Origin: an uncultured Flavobacteriaceae bacterium
Lineage (GTDB): Bacteria > Bacteroidota > Bacteroidia > Flavobacteriales > Flavobacteriaceae
NCBI GenBank assembly: GCA_937936275.1
Contig: CALHCJ010000010.1
Location: forward strand, 1-36,179
DNA: 36,179 nucleotides
Reading direction: 5' to 3'
Shown: in pieces, positions 27,816 through 36,179 of the stretch
Numbering within the stretch: the stretch's first letter is position 1
How the letters are laid out: the number at the start of each line of letters is the position of its first letter
Notes under the pieces: generated by a model
The model's database searches: none
What the model was told of the DNA's origin: nothing
Seen by the model: only the letters and a program-made list of their open reading frames with translations
Position numbers and translations under genes: made by a program

Positions 27816-29804
27816 TTAAGATACGGGGGTATCTTCTTCTCTATCTTCAGCGGTTCTTTCAGTTATCGCTTCTCCATTTTGATTAACTTCTTCTTCATCA
27901 AATGGTCTTTTTCCAAAGATTTTCTCAAGATCTTCTTTAAAAATAACTTCTTTTTCAAGCAGTCGTTCCGCAAGCGTTGTGAGTTTGTCTTTATGAACGG
28001 TCAGTACCTCAATTGCTCTTTGATACTGTGCTTCGATAATCTTTGAAATCTCCTGATCAATTTTTTGAGCAGTCTCTTCACTGTATGGTTTTGAGAAACC
28101 GTACGAATCTTGACCAGACGAATCGTAATATGTAAGGTTTCCTATCTCATCATTAAGGCCATATACGGTAACCATAGCTCTTGCCTGCTTTGTAACTTTT
28201 TCCAAATCGCTTAATGCACCTGTAGAAATTTTATTAAATATGACTTTTTCTGCAGCTCGACCGCCTAAAGTAGCACACATTTCATCAAGCATTTGTTCAG
28301 GTCGTACTATTAATCGCTCTTCAGGTAAATACCAAGCAGCACCTAAAGATTGACCTCTTGGTACAATCGTTACCTTAACTAACGGAGCTGCGTGCTCAAG
28401 CATCCAACTGGTAGTAGCATGACCTGCCTCATGGTATGCAATTGTCTTTTTCTCACCTGGGGTAATAATCTTATTTTTCTTTTCTAAACCGCCTACGATT
28501 CTGTCAACTGCATCTAAAAAGTCTTGTTTCGTTACCGCTTTCTTTTCTTTTCGAGCTGCAATAAGCGCCGCCTCATTACAAACGTTGGCAATATCAGCCC
28601 CAGAGAATCCTGGTGTCTGTCTAGCTAAGAAATCAAGATCTAATGTTTCAGCAGTTTTTATGGGACGTAAATGAACCTCAAAAATCTCTTTACGTTCTCT
28701 TATATCTGGTAGGTCAACATAAATCTGTCTGTCAAAACGACCAGCACGCATAAGGGCTTTATCTAATACATCAGCGCGGTTTGTGGCAGCAAGTACGATC
28801 ACATTCGTGTTCGTGCCAAACCCATCCATTTCCGTCAAGAGCTGGTTCAGTGTGTTTTCACGTTCGTCATTTGATCCTGTGAAATTATTCTTTCCTCTTG
28901 CACGACCAATAGCATCAATCTCGTCAATGAAAATAATCGCGGGAGATTTATCCTTCGCCTGTTTAAACAAGTCCCGTACTCTTGAGGCACCTACTCCAAC
29001 AAACATTTCCACGAAATCAGAACCTGATAATGAGAAAAATGGAACTTTTGCTTCTCCGGCAACCGCTTTAGCTAGTAATGTTTTACCAGTACCTGGAGGT
29101 CCTACCAGTAATGCTCCTTTGGGTATTTTCCCTCCCAAAGAGGTGTATTTATCAGGATTTCTCAAGAATTCTACAATCTCTTCAACTTCCTCTTTAGCAC
29201 CTTCTAAACCTGCCACATCTTTAAAGGAAGTACGTGTATCCGTTTTTTCGTCGAATAGTTTTGCCTTTGATTTTCCAATATTAAAAATCTGACCCCCGGC
29301 ACCGCCGCCGCCGCCGCCAGACATTCTTCTCATGAGGTAAATCCAGATACCTATAATTAGAACAAATGGAAGTACGGAAACAAGTATATCGAATAAGAGA
29401 TTACTTTCACTATCAAATTCAACTGTTGTATCTAAATTATTGTCAACAACGATTTCTTTAATATCATCCTCGAAGTTCTGCGGATCACCAAACTTCACCA
29501 TATACTGAGGGTTACCAGAACCTAAGAAGGCAGGTTTGCCAGAAACATCTTTATGCACTTCTTTGGTGAGAGCTTCGGTTGTTAAATAGACCTTAGCTTG
29601 TCGTGTATTGTTAATAACTACAACACGATTCACATCTCCGTTTCGTAAAAACTCATGTAAAGCAGAAATATTGGTTTCTGCCGTATTATTGAAACTACTA
29701 CTTCCAATAAATTGAAAACCAATTATTAAAACTGCAATTAATCCGTAAATCCACCAGGAATTAAATTTGGGTTTCTTCTGATTGGTGTTATTTTCTTTTG
29801 ACAT
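27816..29804 (-). CDS. ftsH: ATP-dependent zinc metalloprotease
   Basis: GALLVGPPGTGKTLLAKAVAGEA, AIIFIDEIDAIGR, SRH GRFDRQIYVDLPD, HEAGH zinc motif. Confidence 0.97.
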   Translation of the reverse strand: MSKENNTNQKKPKFNSWWIYGLIAVLIIGFQFIGSSSFNNTAETNISALHEFLRNGDVNRVVVINNTRQAKVYLTTEALTKEVHKDVSGKPAFLGSGNPQYMVKFGDPQNFEDDIKEIVVDNNLDTTVEFDSESNLLFDILVSVLPFVLIIGIWIYLMRRMSGGGGGGAGGQIFNIGKSKAKLFDEKTDTRTSFKDVAGLEGAKEEVEEIVEFLRNPDKYTSLGGKIPKGALLVGPPGTGKTLLAKAVAGEAKVPFFSLSGSDFVEMFVGVGASRVRDLFKQAKDKSPAIIFIDEIDAIGRARGKNNFTGSNDERENTLNQLLTEMDGFGTNTNVIVLAATNRADVLDKALMRAGRFDRQIYVDLPDIRERKEIFEVHLRPIKTAETLDLDFLARQTPGFSGADIANVCNEAALIAARKEKKAVTKQDFLDAVDRIVGGLEKKNKIITPGEKKTIAYHEAGHATTSWMLEHAAPLVKVTIVPRGQSLGAAWYLPEERLIVRPEQMLDEMCATLGGRAAEKVIFNKISTGALSDLEKVTKQARAMVTVYGLNDEIGNLTYYDSSGQDSYGFSKPYSEETAQKIDQEISKIIEAQYQRAIEVLTVHKDKLTTLAERLLEKEVIFKEDLEKIFGKRPFDEEEVNQNGEAITERTAEDREEDTPVS

Positions 29805-29813
29805 TCTTTTTGT

Positions 29814-30191
29814 TTACTGTTTTATACTACTCTCGATTTCAGTGAATTTAGCATCACCCCAGAGTCCTTCTATATCGTAGAATTCTCGTATGTGTTTTTG
29901 AAAGACATGAACTACTACATTGACATAGTCCATTAACACCCATTCGGCATTATTTTCACCTTCAACGTGCCATGGCTTGTCTTTGATCGCTTTACTAACT
30001 GTTTTTTGGATTGATCCTACGATGGCATTTACCTGCGTATTCGAAGTACCATTACATATTATAAAGTAGTCGCAAACTGTGTTGTCAATATCTCGAAGGT
30101 CAAGCAACATTATGTCGTGCCCTTTTACATCTTCAATTCCCTGTAAAATTAATGCAATCAATTCATCTGCGCTAGCTTTTCTTTTCTGCAT
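29814..30191 (-). CDS. rsfS: Ribosomal silencing factor
   Basis: DLRDIDNTVCDYFIICNGTSNTQVNAIV, EGENNAEWVLMDYVNVVVHVFQKHIREFYDIEGLWGDA. Confidence 0.95.
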   Translation of the reverse strand: MQKRKASADELIALILQGIEDVKGHDIMLLDLRDIDNTVCDYFIICNGTSNTQVNAIVGSIQKTVSKAIKDKPWHVEGENNAEWVLMDYVNVVVHVFQKHIREFYDIEGLWGDAKFTEIESSIKQ

Positions 30192-30284
30192 TCAATATTT
30201 TTAATTTCTACAAAGTTATTATTTTTTTGTTCTTTTAACCCTAAGTTTTTCATAATAGATACTTCATATTTACTTAGGTCACTC

Positions 30285-31016
30285 ATGCACTTAGTCAAAC
30301 TTGATGCCACAGATTCTACAAATCAGTATTTAAAAGAGTTAATACTTTCTAAAACTGTTGATGATTTTACGGTAGTTGTCGCGAAAAACCAGCGAAAGGG
30401 TAAAGGTCAAATGGGTGCCAAATGGCAAGCCAAGCCCGGTATGAACCTTACATTCAGTGTATTAAAAAAATTTGAGTCTCTAAACATTGCTGATCAATTC
30501 AGATTAAACGTTTGCGTATCGTTATCCATTTTAAAACTACTCAAAAATCTCTCAGTACCAGATTTAAGCATTAAGTGGCCTAACGACATTCTGTCAGGTA
30601 GTTCTAAAATTTGCGGTATTTTAATTGAAAACATTATCACTGGTCAGCAAATTACAGCCTCTGTTATCGGCATTGGCCTAAATGTAAATCAAACCACATT
30701 TAATACCCTAACAAACGTGTCTTCTCTTAAATTGTTGTTGGGTAAAACGTTGAATCTTGATGAATTACTAAAACATCTACTAGAGAATATCGAAAGTACT
30801 TTTATGAAAGAAGATTATGCTACAAATAATGCGCTATGGCTTGCATACGAAAAGCAGCTTTTTAGAAAAGATAAGCCATCAACATTCAAAGATGCAAATG
30901 ACGAAATATTCATGGGCTTTATTCGTAACATATCACCACAAGGAAAATTAGTTATAGAGTTGGAAGATGCTATTCTCAAGCAATTTGGTCTTAAAGAAAT
31001 AAAACTATTGTATTAG
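30285..31016 (+). CDS. birA: Biotin--[acetyl-CoA-carboxylase] ligase
   Basis: LDATDSTNQYLKEL, NQRKGKGQMGAKWQAKPGMNLTFSV, SIKWPNDILSGSSKICGILIEN, IGIGLNVNQ. Confidence 0.94.
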   Translation: MHLVKLDATDSTNQYLKELILSKTVDDFTVVVAKNQRKGKGQMGAKWQAKPGMNLTFSVLKKFESLNIADQFRLNVCVSLSILKLLKNLSVPDLSIKWPNDILSGSSKICGILIENIITGQQITASVIGIGLNVNQTTFNTLTNVSSLKLLLGKTLNLDELLKHLLENIESTFMKEDYATNNALWLAYEKQLFRKDKPSTFKDANDEIFMGFIRNISPQGKLVIELEDAILKQFGLKEIKLLY

Positions 31017-31408
31017 CTTATCTTTCCTAAATTCTCTGAAAGAGTATTCATAAAATTAGTTATCGGAGATTTAATCATCATTGCCATCATCGAATTAAAC
31101 TCACCAGAAAAACTTAAGGTTACTTCTGTTTCTGAAGAACCAATGCTATTTAAATCTGCGGTAAGCGTAAATGGAAGTTTTTCGCTGGCAGCACCAAGCA
31201 CTAACTGTCTGAATTCTGTTTGTGATTTGCGTTCAAGCACGATCTCTGGCATTCCCTTCAACGCAAAGAGAAAACGATCAGAAGTTAATACTTCAAATTT
31301 ATCAATGTTTTCAGGCATTAATTGCTCAAAATTTTTGAGATCGGTTAAAAACATATAAACTTCTTGCTCTGTTTTTGAAATTGTCTTTTTTGGGGATTCT
31401 ATGAACAT
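31013..31408 (-). CDS. SRPBCC-family protein
   Basis: 131-aa START/SRPBCC-like protein: VYMFLTDLKNFEQLMPENIDKFEV..., adjacent to pyrE. Confidence 0.75.
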   Translation of the reverse strand: MFIESPKKTISKTEQEVYMFLTDLKNFEQLMPENIDKFEVLTSDRFLFALKGMPEIVLERKSQTEFRQLVLGAASEKLPFTLTADLNSIGSSETEVTLSFSGEFNSMMAMMIKSPITNFMNTLSENLGKIS

Positions 31409-31412
31409 AATT

Positions 31413-32054
31413 TTATTGTTTCCAAGCGGAAGGATTTTCTCTCCATTCCATTAATGTATTTAACTCGTCTTCTTTAATATAACCTGATTCTGCAGCACGT
31501 TCAGCTAGATAAGCGTAATCACTGAGCGTATGAAGGTCCAAGTTTTTCTTTTCAAAATTTTCGATAGCCAGGTCAAATCCATAAGTAAAAATAGCTAACA
31601 TGCCTTTGATATTCGCACCAGCACTCTCGAGAGCATCCACGGCATTTAAGCTACTTTTGCCGGTACTGATCAAATCTTCAATTACCACAACGGTTTGATC
31701 TGTTTCAAGCTGACCTTCAACCTGATTTTTTCGACCATGCGATTTTGCTTCGGGGCGTACATATATAAAAGGTAAGCCTAGATATTCTGCGACTAAAACA
31801 CCTATACCTATTGCCCCCGTGGCCACACCTGCAATAATATCGGGCTTTCCGTACAGCTGTTCTACTTGCTTGCCAATTTCCTCACGCACATAGTTTCGTA
31901 TCGACGGATACGAAAGAATAATTCTATTGTCGCAGTAGATGGGTGATTTCCAACCAGAGGCCCAGGTAAAATGATTTTCTGGTTCCAACTTAATTGCATT
32001 AATTTGTAGTAGAAGCTCTGCTGTTTTTTTGGCGGTATCTTTGTTTAAAACCAT
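31413..32054 (-). CDS. pyrE: Orotate phosphoribosyltransferase
   Basis: FTWASGWKSPIYCDNRIILSYP, IIAGVATGAIGIGVLVAEYLGLPFIYVRPEAKSHGRKNQVEG, TVVVIEDLISTGKSS. ATG at 32054 preferred. Confidence 0.96.
   Translation of the reverse strand: MVLNKDTAKKTAELLLQINAIKLEPENHFTWASGWKSPIYCDNRIILSYPSIRNYVREEIGKQVEQLYGKPDIIAGVATGAIGIGVLVAEYLGLPFIYVRPEAKSHGRKNQVEGQLETDQTVVVIEDLISTGKSSLNAVDALESAGANIKGMLAIFTYGFDLAIENFEKKNLDLHTLSDYAYLAERAAESGYIKEDELNTLMEWRENPSAWKQ
32036..32043 (+). promoter_or_regulatory. Predicted -7 element (TAnnTTTG) for the NUDIX gene
   Basis: TATCTTTG ending 9 nt before ATG 32053 and 18 nt before ATG 32062. Confidence 0.5.
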
Positions 32055-32649
32055 GACGCAAATGTATAAAGTTTTTGTCAATGAACGCCCCCTCATTTTA
32101 ACAAATAAACTCTCAGAAATCTCAAATAGCAAATATTTCTTATTGAATGAAAATGCAATTCAGGAAGCTATTGATGCATTAAAAAAAAAGAAATTAGAGG
32201 AAGCCTTCATCTATCATCCTAATCATGAAGAAATTCTTAAAAAGTTTACAAATAAAATTCCGCTTGTAGTCGCTGGTGGTGGTGTTGTGACAAATAAAAA
32301 AGGAAAAGTGCTTTTCATTTACAGGAATGATAAATGGGATTTACCCAAAGGAAAGTTAGATAAAGGTGAAAGTATCGAAGAATGCGCTTTGAGAGAGGTT
32401 GAGGAAGAAACAAGCGTAAAAAAACTTAAAATCGAGAATTTTCTAAAAACTACCTACCACGTGTTTACAAAAAATGGAAAATACAAGTTGAAGGAAGTAC
32501 ACTGGTATGCAATGAAAACTTCGTACAAAGGTAAACTTGAGGGGCAAAAAAGCGAAGGTATTGAAAAAGTAAAATGGAAGGGTCCAAAAAAAATTGAGAA
32601 GGCTTTACAGAATTCATACGTAAATATTCGGATTTTATTTGGGTATTAA
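32053..32649 (+). CDS. NUDIX hydrolase
   Basis: Nudix box GKLDKGESIEECALREVEEETSV; start at ATG 32053 or 32062 rather than the ORF-track start. Confidence 0.88.
   Translation: MTQMYKVFVNERPLILTNKLSEISNSKYFLLNENAIQEAIDALKKKKLEEAFIYHPNHEEILKKFTNKIPLVVAGGGVVTNKKGKVLFIYRNDKWDLPKGKLDKGESIEECALREVEEETSVKKLKIENFLKTTYHVFTKNGKYKLKEVHWYAMKTSYKGKLEGQKSEGIEKVKWKGPKKIEKALQNSYVNIRILFGY
32059..32066 (-). promoter_or_regulatory. Predicted -7 element (TAnnTTTG) for pyrE
   Basis: Minus strand TACATTTG-CGTC-ATG, 4 nt before the pyrE ATG. Confidence 0.45.
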
Positions 32650-32698
32650 CCGAGGCAATTCAATTTCTAGGTAAACGTATATAAATATGGATATACAT

Positions 32699-34441
32699 TT
32701 ATTTCAAAATGCGATATATCGGATATTGCATATGCGCAGGCTCGTAATTCTTAGAGCGTTTAAAAAGCCAGTCTAGTTGTGCATACCAGCTTTGAGCAAA
32801 AATAGTATCACTTGATTTTTTTAACTCAAAGTATTCTTTTAACTCCGAATCTGCATTTAACATTTCTAAAGCTTCGTCTTCAAACACATACGGTGAAAAA
32901 CCTTCTTTTTGCTGCAGTATGGTGTCGAAAAAATTCCAATTAAAAAAAGAATCTATTGCGCTTGGTTCTAAAGTTTCTAAGATGTAACGTATTCCCAATT
33001 GATCTGTAAGTATAAGAATATCTCCTTCTGAAAACACTTTAGTTTCAGTAGTATTCTCAACGGCAGTGTTATAATGAGGATAATGACCTTCATATGCATT
33101 GCGCTGTGTTTGATAATTTGCTATACGATAAGAATCTACTGTAACCGTAGTGTCTTGCTTTATTAAAGAATACTTCACTTGGTTGATATCAAGAAGATCA
33201 AGAACTTTTGACCACCCTTTTTTAAGAATGTATGCTTTAGGAACTTCGATAGAATCTGTAGGAATAAAATAATTTTGATAAGAAACAGTTTTGATAAATG
33301 GTCTTTTTCTGTCATACTTTAACCTTTTCAAACCCGTTACTGGGCTAGTTATCTCATCTGCCTCATACCCCCTGAAACTTAGGTTTGATACATTAGTAGT
33401 GTCCACTGCCCAAGTCACTGGGTAATAGGTCCAATTTAGATGTCTTTTGTTAGCTGCCCTACGAAGCTTTTTTATTTTCTCTCCATCTTTTTCCGCTATT
33501 GCGATCATTTCATTCATCAAATAATAAGTGCCTTCAACTCGCTGTTTATAGGGTTTTAGCATATGTGTTTCTACCATCATGCCCAGCGTGTTCCACAGGG
33601 TAGTATAGCCTGTAGAATACCTCGGATGATCCATAAACTGAGAAAAACCTTTTTCAGGTACTTCATTGAATACATTTACATATGGAGTAATATCCCACGA
33701 TTTTGTCGCTAACTGTTTTTCTAGTCGTGGCATCATTTCGGTATGTAAATAGTTTCCTAATTCACCACCAAGTTTATTGTGCTGTGTAAATAAGTGCGTC
33801 AGCGTATACTGATAATCTGCCCCATTACTAACATGGTTATCAATAAAAATATCAGGATTGACCAAATGAAATATTTCTGAAAACGTACGGGCGTTTTTGG
33901 TATCTGCTTTAATGAAATCACGATTCAAATCATAATTTTGAGTATTCCCTCTGAAACCATAAGACTTCGGGCCATTTTGATTGGCTCTTGTATGACTGTT
34001 GCGATTTAAAGCTCCCCCCACATTATAAATGGGAATTGTAACAAGGATAGTATTTTGAGGAGGGCTAATTTTACCTACTGCCAAATCTCGATATAGTAAC
34101 ATGGTAGCATCGATACCATCACTTTCTCCGGGATGAATTCCATTGTTAATTAAAATGATAGTCTTATTGTCTGCAAGTTTTTTGAAATTAAATTCACTTT
34201 CAGTATTGAAGGTGACTATATGTAGTGGATTTCCACTATCCGTTTTTCCGATAGTCTGAATATTAATTTCAGGAAATTCTTTAGCTAATTGAATATAGAA
34301 GTCAATCACTTGAAGGTAGGTCGCTGTTTCTAAACCTTTAGATGTCTCAAAGTGCGTAGGAAAGTTAAGAGCCTCATCTTCTGGTTTTGTCTCGCACGAA
34401 AGAACTAAAAAAAGACAAAGAATAAATAATACAAATTTCAT
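32699..34441 (-). CDS. M14-family zinc carboxypeptidase-like metallopeptidase
   Basis: Signal/lipoprotein N-terminus (LFLVLSCETKP), IILINNGIHPGESDGIDATMLLYRD (HxxE), FIDNHVSNGADYQY, YDLNRDF. Confidence 0.88.
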   Translation of the reverse strand: MKFVLFILCLFLVLSCETKPEDEALNFPTHFETSKGLETATYLQVIDFYIQLAKEFPEINIQTIGKTDSGNPLHIVTFNTESEFNFKKLADNKTIILINNGIHPGESDGIDATMLLYRDLAVGKISPPQNTILVTIPIYNVGGALNRNSHTRANQNGPKSYGFRGNTQNYDLNRDFIKADTKNARTFSEIFHLVNPDIFIDNHVSNGADYQYTLTHLFTQHNKLGGELGNYLHTEMMPRLEKQLATKSWDITPYVNVFNEVPEKGFSQFMDHPRYSTGYTTLWNTLGMMVETHMLKPYKQRVEGTYYLMNEMIAIAEKDGEKIKKLRRAANKRHLNWTYYPVTWAVDTTNVSNLSFRGYEADEITSPVTGLKRLKYDRKRPFIKTVSYQNYFIPTDSIEVPKAYILKKGWSKVLDLLDINQVKYSLIKQDTTVTVDSYRIANYQTQRNAYEGHYPHYNTAVENTTETKVFSEGDILILTDQLGIRYILETLEPSAIDSFFNWNFFDTILQQKEGFSPYVFEDEALEMLNADSELKEYFELKKSSDTIFAQSWYAQLDWLFKRSKNYEPAHMQYPIYRILK

Positions 34442-34507
34442 TAATAAGATTTCATATGGAAACTGAATACTATGTAAAGCTAATGAAAATCTTAAAGTAA
34501 TGATATC

Positions 34508-34912
34508 CTAAGCAACCTTCGACATTTTTTCCAATTGGTCGCGACGCAGTGGCTTTCTGTTATAAGTAATGGTATGATGTGTCTTTGTCTTGTAGAGTTC
34601 CCAATTGCGTTGATCTACACTGTCTATTGAAGAGGTAACAATATTCACACGAACTCTATTGTCAATTGGTAGCGCGATAAATTTTTCTAAAAATTGCCAT
34701 CCATCCATGACTGGCATATTGATATCTAAAAATATAAGTTGAGGAGGCTCTTTGTCAGCATTCAACATATCTGTGATACCCTCAGCTGCTAGTTTGCCAT
34801 TGGCATAGGTATAAAGTTCTTCGTAAGAGATTATAGAATCTAACATTTTTCGAATTCCGAATACCACTATTGGATCGTCGTCGATGATACATACAGACTT
34901 AATCTTCATCAT
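34508..34912 (-). CDS. Single-domain response regulator
   Basis: CIIDDDPIVVFGIRKML, LIFLDINMPVMDGWQFLEKF, YNRKPLRRDQL. Start at ATG 34912 or 34909; overlaps the kinase 3' end. Confidence 0.9.
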   Translation of the reverse strand: MMKIKSVCIIDDDPIVVFGIRKMLDSIISYEELYTYANGKLAAEGITDMLNADKEPPQLIFLDINMPVMDGWQFLEKFIALPIDNRVRVNIVTSSIDSVDQRNWELYKTKTHHTITYNRKPLRRDQLEKMSKVA

Positions 34913-36179
34913 TGAAATAAATTTTAAATGTTGTGCCCTTATCCACCTGACTTTCGACGGTGACTTTTCCATTCATGGCTTCAATTTGATTTTTAGTAAT
35001 GTAAAGGCCAATTCCTTTTGAATCAGCATTATTGTGAAATGTTTTGTACATGCCGAAAATTTTTTCGCCATGTTTATCAAGATCCATTCCTAACCCGTTA
35101 TCTTCTATGCTCAGTACTGTATAATTGTCTTCCCTTTCTACACTTAAAATAACATGCGAATCTCTCTCCGGAGATTGATATTTGATTGCATTTGTTAAAA
35201 AATTAGTTAAGATACTGTCGATATAGGCAGGTACTACTTTAACTTTAACTTTTTCCGAAACCTTATTTATTAATTTTACCTTTTGAGTAACTAGGTCCGC
35301 TTTTAAACTTTGTTCAATAGTCTGTACTCTATCTTTAAGTCCGAGACGTTTTTTCTGTATTCCTAAGTTAGAATTGATATCAACAACCTCATTTAGATTA
35401 TTTATAGTCTCCAATAAGTTATCGGAAGAATTGACAAGCATTTCTATTATATTTTCACGTTCTTCTTCGGTGGTTTCTTGAACTAGAAAGCTGAGGAGCA
35501 TTGAAAAATTAGAGGTATGAGAACGTAGATTGTGTGATACGATATGTGCAAAATTAATGAGCTTTTCATTTTGCGAAGAAGTAACTTCAATCAAATTATG
35601 AAGTTCTAGTTCTTTTTGCTTCATTTCAGAAATATCCATACTTATACCAACAAGACCATAGGCCTGTCCGTCAGTATCTATTAAAGGTATTTTTGAAGTT
35701 AGAAAAGTTGTAGAGTCGCCGTTCTTTTTGACGTGAAACATTTCGCGTCCTAGAATAGGCTCTTTGTTTCTCATGACGGTGAGATCATCTTTGCGCGAAG
35801 CTTCTGCAGTTTCTCTATCGTAAATTGCAAAGTCATCTTTGCCAAGTAATTCTTTTTCATTTTTTGCTCCGCACCATTCCAACTCAGATTGATTTACAAG
35901 AATTTTACGAGATTCAAGGTCTTTTATAAACACATTTAAGGGTAGATTATCAATCAAAGTTCTTAATAAATGTTCATTCTCACCCTGTTTCTGTTCAGCC
36001 AAATAGAGTTCATTAATATCTTGTATAGTGCCTGTAAATCCTACAAATTTTCCATTTTTATAATGAGGTTTACCTGATGTTATAATCCATACCTCATTCC
36101 CTTTAGCTGTAACAATTTGTAATTTTTCTCGATAGGGGGCTTCTTCAGCAATGGCTCTGCTCAAAGTCATGGAAATGGT
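34899..36179 (-). CDS. PAS-domain sensor histidine kinase (5' end outside window)
   Basis: PAS/PAC segments (GFTGTIQDINELY, VGISMDISEMKQKELE), H-box FAHIVSHNLRSH, N-box LTNAIKYQSPERDS, DNGLGMDLDKHGEKIFGMYKTFHNNADSKGIGLYI. Confidence 0.88.
   Translation of the reverse strand, partial: TISMTLSRAIAEEAPYREKLQIVTAKGNEVWIITSGKPHYKNGKFVGFTGTIQDINELYLAEQKQGENEHLLRTLIDNLPLNVFIKDLESRKILVNQSELEWCGAKNEKELLGKDDFAIYDRETAEASRKDDLTVMRNKEPILGREMFHVKKNGDSTTFLTSKIPLIDTDGQAYGLVGISMDISEMKQKELELHNLIEVTSSQNEKLINFAHIVSHNLRSHTSNFSMLLSFLVQETTEEERENIIEMLVNSSDNLLETINNLNEVVDINSNLGIQKKRLGLKDRVQTIEQSLKADLVTQKVKLINKVSEKVKVKVVPAYIDSILTNFLTNAIKYQSPERDSHVILSVEREDNYTVLSIEDNGLGMDLDKHGEKIFGMYKTFHNNADSKGIGLYITKNQIEAMNGKVTVESQVDKGTTFKIYFNDED

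Noticed and set aside
29296-29325. GC-rich (GCC)n tract resembling a microsatellite
   Set aside because: It encodes the poly-Gly linker (MSGGGGGGAGG) after the second TM helix of FtsH, which I recall as ordinary for this family.
1-36179. CRISPR arrays, tRNA or rRNA genes
   Set aside because: No regularly spaced direct repeats, no cloverleaf/TTCGA-type tRNA signatures and no rRNA-like segments noticed by eye; tRNAscan-SE and a CRISPR finder would be decisive.

Overview
AT-rich Bacteroidota (Flavobacteriaceae-like) chromosomal window, almost fully coding. Most genes are recognisable core or housekeeping genes: kmo, nif3-like, lpxK, GAPDH, lipA, two ECF sigma factors, murB, a PLP aminotransferase, valS, a run rsfS-ftsH-LUD-cdsA-psd-ACBP, birA, pyrE, NUDIX, an M14 peptidase and two histidine-kinase loci. 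A less characterised plus-strand stretch (about 19.4-25.4 kb) holds small membrane proteins, a GNAT, a Crp/Fnr regulator, a flavodoxin-fold reductase, an AGMO-like di-iron hydroxylase and a creatininase-family enzyme. I saw no tRNA/rRNA, CRISPR array, transposon or phage module, and no clear-cut novel multi-gene system. The best leads are: a DUF164/HP0958-like protein next to Nif3 in which all four zinc-ribbon Cys are replaced; divergent pyrE/NUDIX genes with overlapping start codons and a TAnnTTTG promoter-like element on each side; a palindrome filling the spacer of the predicted valS promoter; an orphan strong terminator upstream of kmo suggesting an unannotated small RNA; a single-chain protein with two retropepsin-like domains plus PDZ; and an AGMO-like gene paired with an uncharacterised exported protein. 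Family calls come from motif recognition in the supplied translations; no database search was run.
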